64,000 nucleotides of DNA from Ureibacillus thermosphaericus (lineage in GTDB: Bacteria; Bacillota; Bacilli; Bacillales_A; Planococcaceae), in contig NZ_JAAXPW010000011.1 in NCBI RefSeq assembly GCF_012396605.1, positions 1 through 64,000 on the forward strand. Direction: 5' to 3'. Position 1 is the first letter of the stretch; each line of letters opens with the position of its first letter. Below, one piece after another: positions 28,079-38,124 of the stretch. Both the position numbers and the translations under genes were made by a program. Below the pieces are notes generated by a model. The model made no database searches. It was not told where the DNA came from and saw only the letters and a list, made by a program, of their open reading frames with translations.

Positions 28079-30643
28079 TTATAAACCACATTTTAGTTGG
28101 GCACCACATACGGTACATGTGTTACATCCACCAATTTCTTCTACTGTTCCTTGGCGGCAAACTGGGCATGTATCTCCTACTTCGGAACCGATATTCACGT
28201 TTGTTTGTTGAAGCGGAGCAATTGTTTCTACCAATACGACTGGCTTTTCAACAGGCTCATCCTGCAATTCTTCAAATGTTAACTGCTCTTCTTGCGTCAT
28301 TTCCGCTTTTAATGTTAACACTTGCGAATCACGACTACCGTCAACGTAAACCGTTCCACCTTTTGCTCCACCTCTATATAAACGTTCATAAACTTTTTCT
28401 ACTTGTTCCACCGTGTATCCTTTCGGTGCATTTACCGTTTTAGAGATAGATGAATCTACCCAACGTTGAATAATACATTGAACATCTGCGTGAGCTTCTG
28501 GCGTCAAATCCATCGCTGTTACAAACCAGTGAGGTAAGTGATGTTCACTTACTTCAGGATGCTTTTCTAAGTATTCTTGAACAATTTCTGCTTTTACTTC
28601 GATGAATTTTCCTAGGCGACCAGAACGATAATATGTGAAAGAGAAATAAGGTTCTAAACCAGTTGCAACTCCCACCATAGTACCTGTTGAACCAGTTGGA
28701 GCAACAGTTAACAGATGGGAATTTCGGATACCATATTCAAGTACCCCTTGACGAATATGTTCTGGCATGCGTTTCATGTAACCAGTATTAATGAATGCTT
28801 CACGTAAGCGTTTCGTTTCCTCTTCTGTTTCACCTACTAAGAATGGGAAGCTGCCACGTTCTTTTGCTAGTTCAATGGACGTTTCGTAAGCAGTTGTCGC
28901 AATCATTTCGAAAACTTGATCGACAAGCTTGTTTCCTTCTTCTGAACCATATTCTTTTTCGCAGTAAATTAGTAGATCAGCTAAGCCCATTACTCCAAGA
29001 CCGATACGTCGCTCACCTAGAGCTTGTCTACGGTTTTCTTCAAGGAAATACGGAGTTGCATCAATGACATTATCTTGCATGCGAACGCCAACGCGAACTG
29101 TTTCTTTTAATGCCTCAAAGTCCACTGTTTTTTCATCTTTCAATGCAAATTGAGCTAAATTCACTGCTGCTAAGTTACATACTGAATACGGTGCAAGCGG
29201 TTGCTCACCACAAGGGTTTGTCGCAACAACTTTTTGGCCATAAGCGCGGGCATTTGTCATTTCATTCGCATTATCAATGAAGAAAATACCTGGTTCTGCA
29301 GCATAAGTTGCACATATATTAATTAATTTCCAAAGTTCTCGTGCTTTAATTTTGCGATAAGTGCGCACTCCGTAACCGAGAGCTTCCCACTCGCGCACGT
29401 CACCAATTTTGTGCCATTTCTCATTGTAAATTGCCATTTCTTCCGGCGTATAGTTTTCTACATCTGGGAATCGAAGTGGGTATTCTTCGTCTTTTTCAAC
29501 CGCTTCCATAAATTCATTTGTAATAGTAACAGAGATATTGGCACCTGTTAAAAAGTCTGGATTATGCACAGTGTACGTTCCGCCATCGCGAAGCTTTGTT
29601 TCCGCCTCTTTAATAATTGCTTCGCTAAATCCTCCTAAACCAGGGATGTTTTTATAGTTTAGGATTCCTTGATACATCGCTTCTTCAAGCGGCGTTAATG
29701 GTTTGAATTTTAATTTTTCTTTCGCATGGCGAACGATTGATTCATCTTCCATATTTTCAATTAAATAGCGCAAAATGCGAGGATTTTGCATTTTGGAAAT
29801 GATAAATTCAACAATATCTGGATGCCAATCAGCGAGCATGATCATTTGTGCTCCCCGACGCGAACCACCTTGTTCGACAAGATGTGTAAGTTTCGCAATA
29901 TCATCAAGCCATGATACAGAACCGCTTGATTTCCCATTTACTCCTCTTGCAAGCGTATTGCGAGGTCTTAGTGTTGAACCATTTGTACCAACACCGCCTC
30001 CGCGGCTCATAATTTCCATTACCTTTTTGCGATGTTCACTAATACCTTCTCGGCTATCCGGAACGAAAGGCATTACATAGCAGTTGAAGTATGTGACTTG
30101 CGTTCCTGAACCTGCACCGTATAGAACTCGTCCAGCCGGCACGAACTTTAAAGAAGCTAATTGCTCGTAAAATTTTTGGAACCATTCATTGCGTTTTTCT
30201 TCTGTTTGTTCAACAGACGATAAGCCTGTTGCATTTCGTTTCGCAATTTGTTCATAAAAAATTTCTAGAGGCTTTTCAATAACATCTAGAGAACGAACGA
30301 TGATACCTGTTTCTTGTTCTTTTGGATCATCTAGTACATTTCTGTATTCTTCTTCAATTAATACTTCTGCTTTATTAGCATTCCAATCAATTGATTGGAT
30401 ATAACCTAATCCTCGAGCTGGAAACTTTGGATCTTCTTTAATTGTTAATACAACAAAATCTCCAGGTTTTAATGTTTTCTTTTCCGTATCCTTGAATGAG
30501 TATCGGTCAATCATGACTAATCTCGATACACCTTTATGCGTTACATGCATATCTGGAGTAATTGAATGAACTTGTGGAAATTGTTCAATATCTTTGTTTA
30601 GTTGATCAATGAGGATGGTCGTATAAGAATCTACCATTACCAT
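28079..30643 (-). CDS. nrdJ: Adenosylcobalamin-dependent (class II) ribonucleotide reductase
   Basis: This enzyme reduces ribonucleotides to deoxyribonucleotides using coenzyme B12. At 854 residues, an N-terminal region (about 1-150) precedes the barrel with VPAGRVLYGAGS, FNCYVMPF (one redox Cys), the active-site block NPCGEQPLAPYSVCNLAAVNL with the radical Cys, and APTGSTGTMVGV. The C-terminus ends in a Cys-rich tail (CPVCRQG...CNTCTVCGAQLKCG) resembling a zinc ribbon and the thiol shuttle of class II enzymes. GGGAGG precedes ATG 30643. Expression is probably controlled by NrdR (paired boxes upstream). B12 dependence implies cobalamin supply or uptake elsewhere. Confidence 0.95.
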   Translation of the reverse strand: MVMVDSYTTILIDQLNKDIEQFPQVHSITPDMHVTHKGVSRLVMIDRYSFKDTEKKTLKPGDFVVLTIKEDPKFPARGLGYIQSIDWNANKAEVLIEEEYRNVLDDPKEQETGIIVRSLDVIEKPLEIFYEQIAKRNATGLSSVEQTEEKRNEWFQKFYEQLASLKFVPAGRVLYGAGSGTQVTYFNCYVMPFVPDSREGISEHRKKVMEIMSRGGGVGTNGSTLRPRNTLARGVNGKSSGSVSWLDDIAKLTHLVEQGGSRRGAQMIMLADWHPDIVEFIISKMQNPRILRYLIENMEDESIVRHAKEKLKFKPLTPLEEAMYQGILNYKNIPGLGGFSEAIIKEAETKLRDGGTYTVHNPDFLTGANISVTITNEFMEAVEKDEEYPLRFPDVENYTPEEMAIYNEKWHKIGDVREWEALGYGVRTYRKIKARELWKLINICATYAAEPGIFFIDNANEMTNARAYGQKVVATNPCGEQPLAPYSVCNLAAVNLAQFALKDEKTVDFEALKETVRVGVRMQDNVIDATPYFLEENRRQALGERRIGLGVMGLADLLIYCEKEYGSEEGNKLVDQVFEMIATTAYETSIELAKERGSFPFLVGETEEETKRLREAFINTGYMKRMPEHIRQGVLEYGIRNSHLLTVAPTGSTGTMVGVATGLEPYFSFTYYRSGRLGKFIEVKAEIVQEYLEKHPEVSEHHLPHWFVTAMDLTPEAHADVQCIIQRWVDSSISKTVNAPKGYTVEQVEKVYERLYRGGAKGGTVYVDGSRDSQVLTLKAEMTQEEQLTFEELQDEPVEKPVVLVETIAPLQQTNVNIGSEVGDTCPVCRQGTVEEIGGCNTCTVCGAQLKCGL

Positions 30644-30704
30644 CTGCCAGCCTCCCTTAGCACATATATAATTTATCTATCATTTCCCATATATAAACAA
30701 TAAA

Positions 30705-30752
30705 ACACAATATATTGTATGTCTAGTAAAATGAACATACAATATATTGTTT
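30705..30752 (-). promoter_or_regulatory. Paired NrdR boxes over the nrdJ promoter
   Basis: Two 16-bp elements, ACACAATATATTGTAT (30705-30720) and ATACAATATATTGTTT (30737-30752), match the known NrdR-box pattern (ACACWATATATWGTGT). Their centres are 32 bp apart, three helical turns, as is typical. On the minus strand the boxes contain a candidate promoter, TTGTAT-N17-TACAAT, so NrdR binding would occlude both hexamers. The nrdJ start is 62 bases downstream. Confidence 0.88.
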
Positions 30753-30828
30753 CGTTCTGCTACTTAGAAAAGATTACCTCATAACTAGAATCGATTCAAG
30801 GGGTTGACAAATAATAATTTCTATGAAT

Positions 30829-30844
30829 CTTAGAAATTTCTAAG
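30829..30844. other. Perfect 16-bp palindrome between lipM and nrdJ
   Basis: CTTAGAAATTTCTAAG is fully self-complementary. It lies 53 bases past the lipM stop and about 190 bases upstream of nrdJ. It has no loop or T tract of a normal terminator. It may be an operator for a dimeric regulator or a weak lipM terminator; the role is unknown. Confidence 0.4.
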
Positions 30845-30896
30845 TTTGGAGCTGAATATTAAATTTTAGTCACAATTTTTGAACTATAATTTTTAA

Positions 30897-31730
30897 TTAC
30901 TTTCTGAAATTCCATTCATCATTTGCATATTTTTCTTCTTCTAATTTTCTCACATATTCCTTTTGTTCTTCTGTTAATTCATATGGAACAAGTTCAATTT
31001 GTAAAGCTTCTTCAAATCCTTTTTTGAATGCATCAATGCATTCCTCAATAGTGATGCGTCGTGTTGTTAAACGGTTAATTGCAACTGCTCTTTCCGGCAA
31101 TTGTTTTCGCATCCGCTCTTTTGCCTCTTCGGAAGGGAATTTGAACAGAGACAACAGCTTGTCCTCATCGAGATCCAATAAAATCGCACCGTGCTGTAAA
31201 ACGACACCCTTTTGTCTAGTTTGCGCACTTCCAGCAACTTTCTTTCCTTCTACAACGAGTTCATACCAGCTTGGAGCATCAAAACAAACTGCACTTTTTG
31301 GTTTTTTCAATGCTTCTTGTTTTTCCTCCGTATCAGGGATGCTGAAATATGCATCTAATCCTAAATTGTGGAACCCTTTTAACAAGCCTTCGCTTAAAAA
31401 ACGATAAGCTTCTGTAACCGTTTCAGGCATATTTGGGTATTGTTCTGTAACGATGATGCTATATGTCAATTCGCTGTCATGAAGAACTGCTCTTCCACCA
31501 GTAGGTCTCCGAACAAAGCCAATATTTTGCGCTTTTAAAGCATCAAAATCAATGTCTCGATGTGCTCTTTGGAAATATCCAATAGAAAGGGTTGGCGGAT
31601 TCCACTCGTAAAATCGAATGACTGGTGGAATTTCGCCTCTACTATGAAAATCGAGTAATGCCTCGTCTAATGCCATATTATAAGAAGGACTGCATGGTCC
31701 TGAATTAATGAAATACCATTTCGTTTTCAA
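30897..31730 (-). CDS. lipM: Octanoyltransferase LipM
   Basis: LipM transfers octanoyl from acyl carrier protein to GcvH, the first step of lipoate assembly in Bacillus. The 277-residue protein aligns throughout with B. subtilis Lip[35 protein letters not shown], the nucleophilic Cys149 in [15 protein letters not shown], and Lys163/164 before VAGSAQTRQ. Its position beside gcvPB fits the need to lipoylate the glycine cleavage H protein, which is not in this window. Confidence 0.95.
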   Translation of the reverse strand: MKTKWYFINSGPCSPSYNMALDEALLDFHSRGEIPPVIRFYEWNPPTLSIGYFQRAHRDIDFDALKAQNIGFVRRPTGGRAVLHDSELTYSIIVTEQYPNMPETVTEAYRFLSEGLLKGFHNLGLDAYFSIPDTEEKQEALKKPKSAVCFDAPSWYELVVEGKKVAGSAQTRQKGVVLQHGAILLDLDEDKLLSLFKFPSEEAKERMRKQLPERAVAINRLTTRRITIEECIDAFKKGFEEALQIELVPYELTEEQKEYVRKLEEEKYANDEWNFRK

Positions 31731-31772
31731 CTTGTTTTCCTCCTCACAACTTTTTTATTGTATCAAACTGAA

Positions 31773-31801
31773 TGGACGAATGCCAATTTCTTATTTATAA
31801 T
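31773..31801 (+). promoter_or_regulatory. Candidate sigma-A promoter of yqhL
   Basis: TGGACG, a 17-base spacer, then a perfect TATAAT lie 33 bases upstream of the yqhL start in the divergent lipM-yqhL region. Confidence 0.5.
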
Positions 31802-31833
31802 GTTCTATGTAAATAGAAAGGAGAATTTTAGAA

Positions 31834-32220
31834 GTGGCGACAGTATTATATACGATTGCAACAATCCTAGGACTTATCATTATCTATGTTTTAGTAAGTT
31901 CATTCCGTTTAAAAAAATCTGTTACTAATTTGACGCAAGAAGAATTTATTAAAGGATATCGAAAAGCTCAATTAATCGATGTTCGAGAAACAAAAGAATT
32001 TGATTCTGGTCACATTTTAGGTGCACGTAATATTCCTTTTTCTCAATTGCGTCAACGTTACAAAGAAATTCGTCCAGATCTTCCTGTATATTTATATTGT
32101 CAAAATATGACAAGAAGTTCTAGGGCAGCTCTTTTCTTAAAGAAAAAAGGTTACAATCAATTGTATCAACTTCAAGGCGGTTTCAAAACTTGGACTGGTA
32201 AAATTAAAACAAAAAATTAG
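31834..32220 (+). CDS. yqhL: Membrane-anchored rhodanese-like protein (YqhL)
   Basis: A single N-terminal transmembrane helix (about 4-25) anchors a cytoplasmic rhodanese domain (about 35-126) with LIDVRETKEFDSGHILGARNIPF and active-site Cys89 in YLYCQNMTRS. Family members handle sulfane sulfur; the YqhL substrate is not established. GTG 31834 follows AAAGGAG at slightly long spacing. It is divergent from lipM, so lipoate synthesis and sulfur handling are neighbours. Confidence 0.9.
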   Translation: MATVLYTIATILGLIIIYVLVSSFRLKKSVTNLTQEEFIKGYRKAQLIDVRETKEFDSGHILGARNIPFSQLRQRYKEIRPDLPVYLYCQNMTRSSRAALFLKKKGYNQLYQLQGGFKTWTGKIKTKN

Positions 32221-32335
32221 TTTACCTGTTGAAATTCCTATATTTAAAGAAATGACATGATTACGCCAACAATATTTATGATATTTTACTCATGTCATAT
32301 ATCATCTTTTAAATAGCTTGTTTAAAAGTAGTAAA

Positions 32336-32366
32336 AAATATCCATGAGATGCACTCATGGATATTT
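32336..32366 (-). terminator. gcv operon terminator
   Basis: AAATATCCATGAG pairs with a CTCATGGATATTT arm; the stem is nearly perfect, with a T run on the minus strand just after the gcvPB stop. Confidence 0.88.
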
Positions 32367-32378
32367 TTATTTTGAACG

Positions 32379-33842
32379 CTATTGTTTTTGATAACGCAAA
32401 ATTGGATTTCTAGCAGCTTGAGTTTCATCTAATCGACTCACAACAGTTGTATGTGGTGCTTCTTGTACAATAGACGGATTCTCTTCCGCTTCTTTTGCGA
32501 TTTGGATCAGTGCATCACAGAACGCATCTAATGTTTCTTTCGATTCTGTTTCTGTAGGCTCAATCATCATTCCCTCTTCCACATTTAATGGGAAGTAAAT
32601 TGTTGGTGGATGATAACCGAAATCAAGTAGTCGTTTCGCAATATCTAATGTGCGAACACCAAGTTTTTTCTGACGACGTCCAGATAATACAAATTCGTGT
32701 TTACAATGACGATCATAAGGAAGGTCAAAGTAAGGTTGTAGTTTACGCATCATGTAGTTCGCATTTAATACTGCATATTCTGTTACTAATTTTAATCCTT
32801 CAGGTCCCATTGAACGAATATACGTATAAGCACGTACATTGATGCCGAAGTTTCCGTAGAATGGTTTTACACGGCCAATGGATTGTGGACGATCATAATC
32901 AAAATGGAACGTGCCATCTTCTTTTTTCACTAATACTGGTTTCGGCAAGAATGGAATTAAATCTGCTTTTACCCCTACAGGGCCAGAACCAGGACCTCCA
33001 CCGCCGTGTGGACCTGTGAATGTTTTGTGTAAATTCAAGTGTACACAGTCAAATCCCATATCGCCTGGGCGTACTTTTGACATAATAGCATTTAAGTTTG
33101 CTCCATCGTAATATACTTTCCCGCCCACGCTATGCACGATATCCGCAATTTCAATGATGTGCTCTTCAAATAGCCCGAGCGTATTTGGGTTTGTCAGCAT
33201 AAGTGCCGCTGTATCTTTCCCAACTACTCGACGTAAATCTTCCAAATCAACTAAACCATTTTCATCCGATTTTACTGTAATTGTATCAAATCCAGCAACA
33301 GTAGCACTAGCTGGGTTTGTTCCGTGTGCAGAGTCTGGAACGATTACTTTATTACGGTGACCTTCCCCATTTGCTTCATGGAAAGCACGAATCATCATTA
33401 ATGCTGTCCATTCTCCATGTGCACCCGCAGCAGGTTGTAATGTAACTTCATCCATACCTGTAATTTCTTTTAAAGCTGTTTGAAGTTCATACATTAATTC
33501 CATTGCACCTTGAACTGTTGACTCGTCTTGTAACGGGTGAATATTTGCGAATCCAGAGAAGCGGGCGACTTCTTCATTAATTTTTGGATTGTATTTCATC
33601 GTACAAGAACCTAGTGGATAGAATCCAGAATCTACGCCATGATTGCGGCGAGATAATGCTGTATAGTGGCGCATAATATCCAATTCTGAAACTTCCGGTA
33701 ATTCAGCAGGTTCTTCACGCAAATATTCTTGTGGAATTAATTCTGATAATTCTACCTCTGGCACATCTAATTCTGGCAAGCTGTAGCCGATGCGCCCTTC
33801 CTTCGATAATTCAAAAATGAGCGGTTGATTTTCGTTATGCAT
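32379..33842 (-). CDS. gcvPB: Glycine dehydrogenase (decarboxylating) subunit 2
   Basis: The PLP-binding half of the split P protein, which decarboxylates glycine and passes the aminomethyl group to lipoylated GcvH. At 487 residues it contains the PLP-lysine motif [41 protein letters not shown] and the [10 protein letters not shown] block. It starts 8 bases inside the gcvPA end with GGGGG upstream, so translation is coupled. It is the last gene of the gcvT-PA-PB operon. Confidence 0.97.
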   Translation of the reverse strand: MHNENQPLIFELSKEGRIGYSLPELDVPEVELSELIPQEYLREEPAELPEVSELDIMRHYTALSRRNHGVDSGFYPLGSCTMKYNPKINEEVARFSGFANIHPLQDESTVQGAMELMYELQTALKEITGMDEVTLQPAAGAHGEWTALMMIRAFHEANGEGHRNKVIVPDSAHGTNPASATVAGFDTITVKSDENGLVDLEDLRRVVGKDTAALMLTNPNTLGLFEEHIIEIADIVHSVGGKVYYDGANLNAIMSKVRPGDMGFDCVHLNLHKTFTGPHGGGGPGSGPVGVKADLIPFLPKPVLVKKEDGTFHFDYDRPQSIGRVKPFYGNFGINVRAYTYIRSMGPEGLKLVTEYAVLNANYMMRKLQPYFDLPYDRHCKHEFVLSGRRQKKLGVRTLDIAKRLLDFGYHPPTIYFPLNVEEGMMIEPTETESKETLDAFCDALIQIAKEAEENPSIVQEAPHTTVVSRLDETQAARNPILRYQKQ

Positions 33843-35181
33843 TGTAAGCCCCCATTTCTTGCACTAATTGATCAATCTCTTCTTTCGTACGCAATTCTGT
33901 AACGGCAATAAGTACATGGTTTTCAAGTTCAGGATAATCGCGGCCTAAATCATAACCACCGATAATGCCTTTTTCTAATAATCTTTTGTTTAATTCACTC
34001 ACTGGTTTGTTTACTTTTACAACGATTTCGTTGAAGTGAGCACCTTGGAATGGAACTGTAAATCCAGCTTGCTCAAACGCTGTTTTTGCATAACGAGTTT
34101 TCACGATGTTTTGCTTTGCCATTTCTTGAATACCGCGTTTACCTAAAGCTGTCATAGTAACGGATGCAGCAAGAGCAAGCAATGCTTGGTTCGAACAAAT
34201 GTTAGAAGTTGCTTTTTCACGGCGAATATGTTGTTCGCGAGCTTGTAATGTTAATACGAAACCGCGACGTCCGTCTTGGTCTACTGTTTGTCCTACTAAA
34301 CGGCCAGGCACTTTACGCATTAATTTTGAAGTCGTAGCAAAATAACCGCAGTGTGGTCCTCCAAAACTTTCAGGAATACCAAATGGTTGTGCATCCCCTA
34401 CAGTAATGTCAGCTCCAAGTTTTCCAGGAGGCGTTAACACACCTAATGCTAATGGGTTTGCAGAAACAATGAATAATCCTTTCGCTTCATGTACTAGCTC
34501 ACCCATTGTTTTCAAGTCTTCAATTTGACCAAAGAAGTTAGGATACTGAACCATAACAGCCGCAGTATCTTGATCAATCATACCTTTTAATGCTTCAATA
34601 TCTGTTACTCCATCTTTCATTGGCACATTTACTACTTCGATTGATTGGCCATATGCATAAGTTTCTACAACAGTACGATATTCAGGATGGATTGCTTCAG
34701 ATACTAACAATTTTTTACGTCTTGTTGAGCCAGCAGCAAGCATCCCTGCTTCTGCAAGCGATGTTCCGCCATCATACATGGAAGAGTTTGCTAAATCCAT
34801 ACCTGTTAATTCGGCAATCATTGTTTGGAATTCAAAAATAGCTTGTAGTTCACCTTGTGAAATTTCCGGTTGATATGGTGTATAAGCAGTATAGAATTCA
34901 GACCGAGAAATAACATGGTCCACAATAACAGGTTTGTAGTGATTGTATACACCTGCACCTAAGAATGAAACAGCTGTTTCAGTGTTGATATTTTTATCTG
35001 CTAAAGCTTTTAGTTCTTTTAATAGCGCAGATTCAGATGCTGCTTCTTTAATATTATAAAGCCCTTTAAAACGCACCTCTTCAGGAATATCCGCAAATAA
35101 TTCATCAATGCTTTCTACTCCAATGGTAGAGAGCATTTCTTGTTTGTCTTGTTCCGTTATTGGAAGATAACGATGCTTCAT
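33835..35181 (-). CDS. gcvPA: Glycine dehydrogenase (decarboxylating) subunit 1
   Basis: The non-PLP half of the split glycine decarboxylase, 448 residues. The N-terminal [61 protein letters not shown] and [42 protein letters not shown] regions are all characteristic. A TGGAGG site precedes the ATG, 20 bases after gcvT. It forms a heterotetramer with GcvPB. Confidence 0.97.
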   Translation of the reverse strand: MKHRYLPITEQDKQEMLSTIGVESIDELFADIPEEVRFKGLYNIKEAASESALLKELKALADKNINTETAVSFLGAGVYNHYKPVIVDHVISRSEFYTAYTPYQPEISQGELQAIFEFQTMIAELTGMDLANSSMYDGGTSLAEAGMLAAGSTRRKKLLVSEAIHPEYRTVVETYAYGQSIEVVNVPMKDGVTDIEALKGMIDQDTAAVMVQYPNFFGQIEDLKTMGELVHEAKGLFIVSANPLALGVLTPPGKLGADITVGDAQPFGIPESFGGPHCGYFATTSKLMRKVPGRLVGQTVDQDGRRGFVLTLQAREQHIRREKATSNICSNQALLALAASVTMTALGKRGIQEMAKQNIVKTRYAKTAFEQAGFTVPFQGAHFNEIVVKVNKPVSELNKRLLEKGIIGGYDLGRDYPELENHVLIAVTELRTKEEIDQLVQEMGAYNA

Positions 35182-35201
35182 TGTTTGACCTCCATTAATT
35201 T

Positions 35202-36302
35202 TTATTTTTCACGTTTATAAAATGGCTTCGGCACAACATGTGCTTTTACCTTTTTATTGCGTATTTCTACTTCCACTTCTGTACCAATTTCAGTATATTG
35301 AATATCTAATAAAGCAAGTCCTAAATTACGTTTCGTACTAGGGATTTGTGTACCAGTTGTAACTTCTCCAATTTCAGTGTCGCCTTTAAATACTTTATAG
35401 CCATGGCGAGGAATCCCTTTATCAATCATTTCAATACCAACCAGTTTTCTTGAAAGCCCTTGTTCTTTTTGGTTTTTAAGAGCTTCTTTACCGATGAAAT
35501 CCGCATCTTTTTGAAGTTTTACTGCAAAGCCGATGCCTGCTTCTAATGGAGAAATATTTTCTGATAATTCTTGTCCATAAAGCGGTAAGCATGCTTCAAA
35601 ACGCAACGTATCACGTGCTCCAAGGCCGCATGGTATCAATCCATCTTCTTTTCCTGCTTCTAATAGTTTATTCCACAATGCTACAATTGAATTTGGCTCC
35701 CCGTATAATTCGAAGCCGTCTTCACCTGTATATCCGCTGCGTGATAACAATACAGAATAACCACTAACTTGAACAGATGCTTTAAATTGGAATGGTTTTA
35801 ATTCAGATAAGTTCACATCTGTTAATGTTTGCAAGATTTTTTCTGATAGAGGTCCTTGAAGTGCAATTAAGGCATATTCATCTGATTGATTTATAATCGT
35901 TACATCGCCTTCTGCATGCTTTTTCATCCATTCAAAGTCTTTTTCAATATTTGCCGCATTGACAACAAGCAAGTATTGGTCATCGCCAAGATTATAGACG
36001 ATTAAATCATCTACAACCCCACCATTTTCATAGCACATCACATTATATTGTGCGCCGCCAACTGGAATTTTTGAAATGTCATTGGACAATAATTTTTGAA
36101 GATAGCCGAGAACATCTTTCCCTTTTACAAAAATTTCTCCCATATGGGATACATCGAAAAGTCCAGCACGATTTCTTACAGCTTCATGTTCATCCTTTAT
36201 TGATGAAAATTGAACAGGTAATTCCCATCCACCAAAATCAATCGTTTTTGCACCATATTTCGCATATTCATCAAATAATGGTGTTCTCTTTAATTCTCCC
36301 AT
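35202..36302 (-). CDS. gcvT: Aminomethyltransferase (glycine cleavage T protein)
   Basis: GcvT transfers the methylene group from aminomethyl-lipoyl-GcvH to THF, giving 5,10-methylene-THF and ammonia. ATG 36302 ([19 protein letters not shown]) follows GAGGGAGG; 366 residues. Seen are [11 protein letters not shown], the catalytic-Asp region [27 protein letters not shown], and the C-terminal barrel with [18 protein letters not shown]. It is first in the operon, directly behind a glycine riboswitch. Confidence 0.97.
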   Translation of the reverse strand: MGELKRTPLFDEYAKYGAKTIDFGGWELPVQFSSIKDEHEAVRNRAGLFDVSHMGEIFVKGKDVLGYLQKLLSNDISKIPVGGAQYNVMCYENGGVVDDLIVYNLGDDQYLLVVNAANIEKDFEWMKKHAEGDVTIINQSDEYALIALQGPLSEKILQTLTDVNLSELKPFQFKASVQVSGYSVLLSRSGYTGEDGFELYGEPNSIVALWNKLLEAGKEDGLIPCGLGARDTLRFEACLPLYGQELSENISPLEAGIGFAVKLQKDADFIGKEALKNQKEQGLSRKLVGIEMIDKGIPRHGYKVFKGDTEIGEVTTGTQIPSTKRNLGLALLDIQYTEIGTEVEVEIRNKKVKAHVVPKPFYKREK

Positions 36303-36359
36303 CGTGAAACCTCCCTCATTAATTAACAATTTACTACCAATATCTTTAAACTAGGCAAA

Positions 36360-36556
36360 AAGGACAGAAAATCCCCTTTTTAAAGGAATTCTCTGTCCTT
36401 GCACCTGAAAGTTACACCTATTATAAAATAGGCTTTCCCCTTGGGTGGCTGTTATTCAGCACTCTCCAGAGTTGCGTCCCGTACGAGTCTTTTTGCCTGA
36501 GAGATTCATAGTTCTACTACTTGCTCCTTCGGCGACGTAAAAACGTTCTCTCCCCG
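36360..36556 (-). promoter_or_regulatory. Tandem glycine riboswitch upstream of gcvT
   Basis: On the minus strand two consecutive aptamers are visible. The first (about 36477-36556) has GGGGAGAGAACG, CGCCGAAGGAGCAA and CTCTCAGGCAAAAAG; the second (about 36401-36475) has CTCTGGAGAGTG, CACCCAAGGGGAAAGCC and AACTTTCAGGTGCAAGGACAG. They are followed by an expression platform (36360-36400) in which AAGGACAGA pairs with TCTGTCCTT before a T run. In the known tandem class, glycine binding prevents termination and switches on glycine cleavage. Confidence 0.95.
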
Positions 36557-36688
36557 CACAATCATCCGCACCATATGAAATTTTTCAACAAACAGACATC
36601 TTTGCCTATATCCTAACATTGAACGTAATAGAAGGCAATCATTTTTTAAAATTCCTTAAAAAAACGAACATTTTTAAACATCAACACC

Positions 36689-37204
36689 TTAACATTCGCC
36701 TTTTAGTCGATTCACTTGAAAAGCAATATAATTTACCACTTGGCGAATTGTTCGATCTTTTGTAAAGACACGGATGTGAGCGGCTCTTTTATAAAATTTT
36801 CTTCTATAATAATATAGTCGTTCCAGTTCTTTTTTAGTCGAACGTTGTGCAATTGGTCGATTTTTATCATTTTTTATTCTTTTATAAATGTCTTCAAATG
36901 ATGCATCAAGAAAAAAGATTAAACCTGTCCGTCTCATAATTTGTCGATTTTCTTGTCTCATTGCAACGCCGCCACCAGTCGCAATAATGCAAGCTTCGTC
37001 ACGAAAGTTTTTTAAAAATTCAGTTTCTAAATTTCTAAAATATTCTTCTCCAAACTTTTCAAAAATTTCTGGAATCGACATGCCTTGTTGTCTGACGATT
37101 TCTTTATCCATATCATAAAAGGGCAATCGTAGGGCATAGCTTAATTGGCGTCCGACTACACTTTTTCCGCACCCCATAAACCCTACTAAGTAAATCTTTC
37201 GCAT
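36689..37204 (-). CDS. aroK: Shikimate kinase
   Basis: This kinase phosphorylates shikimate with ATP. The 171-residue P-loop protein has Walker A GFMGCGKS (8-15), the shikimate-binding DMD at about 31-33, RNLETEFLK, ATGGGVAMRQENR, and a lid region with RPIAQRS. Length and motifs are complete. It stands between the gcv operon and the comG operon on the same strand, as in several Bacillales. Confidence 0.95.
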   Translation of the reverse strand: MRKIYLVGFMGCGKSVVGRQLSYALRLPFYDMDKEIVRQQGMSIPEIFEKFGEEYFRNLETEFLKNFRDEACIIATGGGVAMRQENRQIMRRTGLIFFLDASFEDIYKRIKNDKNRPIAQRSTKKELERLYYYRRKFYKRAAHIRVFTKDRTIRQVVNYIAFQVNRLKGEC

Positions 37205-37221
37205 AATTAGACACCTTTCTA

Positions 37222-37410
37222 CTAAAACTCTGCGGTTTCTCCAAGTAAATTTATCGTAGCACGAATGTTTATGTTTTCCAATGAATTTATAATAGAAAAT
37301 TGAGTTAAGTAGGTTGAACTGTAAAAAATTACAACAGTGATAAGAAAAAACAAAAAGACAATCGCAACGGGAAATATTATGCCTTTTTCGTTATTTATGA
37401 TATTGTACAA
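37222..37410 (-). CDS. comGG: Competence pseudopilus protein ComGG (short)
   Basis: A 62-residue product at the ComGG position, overlapping the end of comGF by 20 bases. The N-terminus NNEKGIIFPVAIVFLFFLITVV looks like a prepilin signal plus hydrophobic helix, followed by about 30 polar residues. B. subtilis ComGG has 124 residues, so the periplasmic part is much reduced. Identification is by position and the prepilin-like start. Confidence 0.6.
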   Translation of the reverse strand: MYNIINNEKGIIFPVAIVFLFFLITVVIFYSSTYLTQFSIINSLENINIRATINLLGETAEF

Positions 37411-37840
37411 GTAACGCTCTCTCCTTTACAATACCATTCAAGAATTCTACTTTTATCGTTACAATATTGTCTGAAAGGGAAAACTCGGCATGTCGAATAC
37501 CAATTAATAGTGGCACATAACCTTGATCATTGATTTGCAAACGAATCACATCTGTAATCTTGTTTATTTTTATCGTTTTTGTGGAAGAGTCTATGATATA
37601 TAATGAATTATTCATTATATAAATATCCTCTGCATCAAGTAAATATTGTTGTAAATCATGAATAAAGATTTCCCATTTAATTTGTTCTTCTGCCACAATC
37701 GTGTCGTGCCATTGTTGAATTAATAGATAAAAAATAAAAATTACTTGAGCGAGTAACGAAAAAATCACCAATTGAAACAGCGCCTCGATAAATGTAAATC
37801 CATTTCCACTTCTTACAATTCGCCATCGCCATTGATGCAT
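37391..37840 (-). CDS. comGF: Competence pseudopilin-like protein ComGF
   Basis: A 149-residue minor pseudopilin. The N-terminal SGNGFTFIEALFQLVIFSLLAQ carries the G/F cleavage site and the conserved Glu at mature position 5, followed by a single long helix and a beta-rich C-terminal part. It overlaps comGE by 28 bases. In the comG system it helps assemble the transformation pseudopilus that brings DNA to the membrane. Confidence 0.85.
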   Translation of the reverse strand: MHQWRWRIVRSGNGFTFIEALFQLVIFSLLAQVIFIFYLLIQQWHDTIVAEEQIKWEIFIHDLQQYLLDAEDIYIMNNSLYIIDSSTKTIKINKITDVIRLQINDQGYVPLLIGIRHAEFSLSDNIVTIKVEFLNGIVKERALLVQYHK

Positions 37841-38124
37841 TTGTATCGTACCCCATCTAAATTGTTAAATCGTACACAAACCGCATCTGTTTGAAAATAC
37901 CAAGCATATTCTACGTTGTCGATCCATTTTTTCCCTTCGAAAATACCGGTATTTTTAGCAATAATAACTGCTTCATAGGCCACTTGGGATGCATGTAATT
38001 CCAACGATTGATTGTATAGAGAATGCTGAAGTTGAAAAATGAACGGAATAAAACTTATGGCTACTATAATAATCATAAGCGTTAGCAACGATTCTAACAT
38101 GGAAGTCCCCTTTTCATTCCACAT
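37813..38124 (-). CDS. comGE: Competence minor pseudopilin ComGE
   Basis: ATG 38124 gives a 103-residue protein beginning MWNEKGTSMLESLLTLMIIIV, with a prepilin-like cleavage site after Gly and Glu at position 5 of the mature helix. The longer ORF would extend through comGD. It overlaps comGD by 11 bases. The soluble part contains two Cys (VCVRFNN, KCING) that could form a disulfide. Confidence 0.82.
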   Translation of the reverse strand: MWNEKGTSMLESLLTLMIIIVAISFIPFIFQLQHSLYNQSLELHASQVAYEAVIIAKNTGIFEGKKWIDNVEYAWYFQTDAVCVRFNNLDGVRYKCINGDGEL

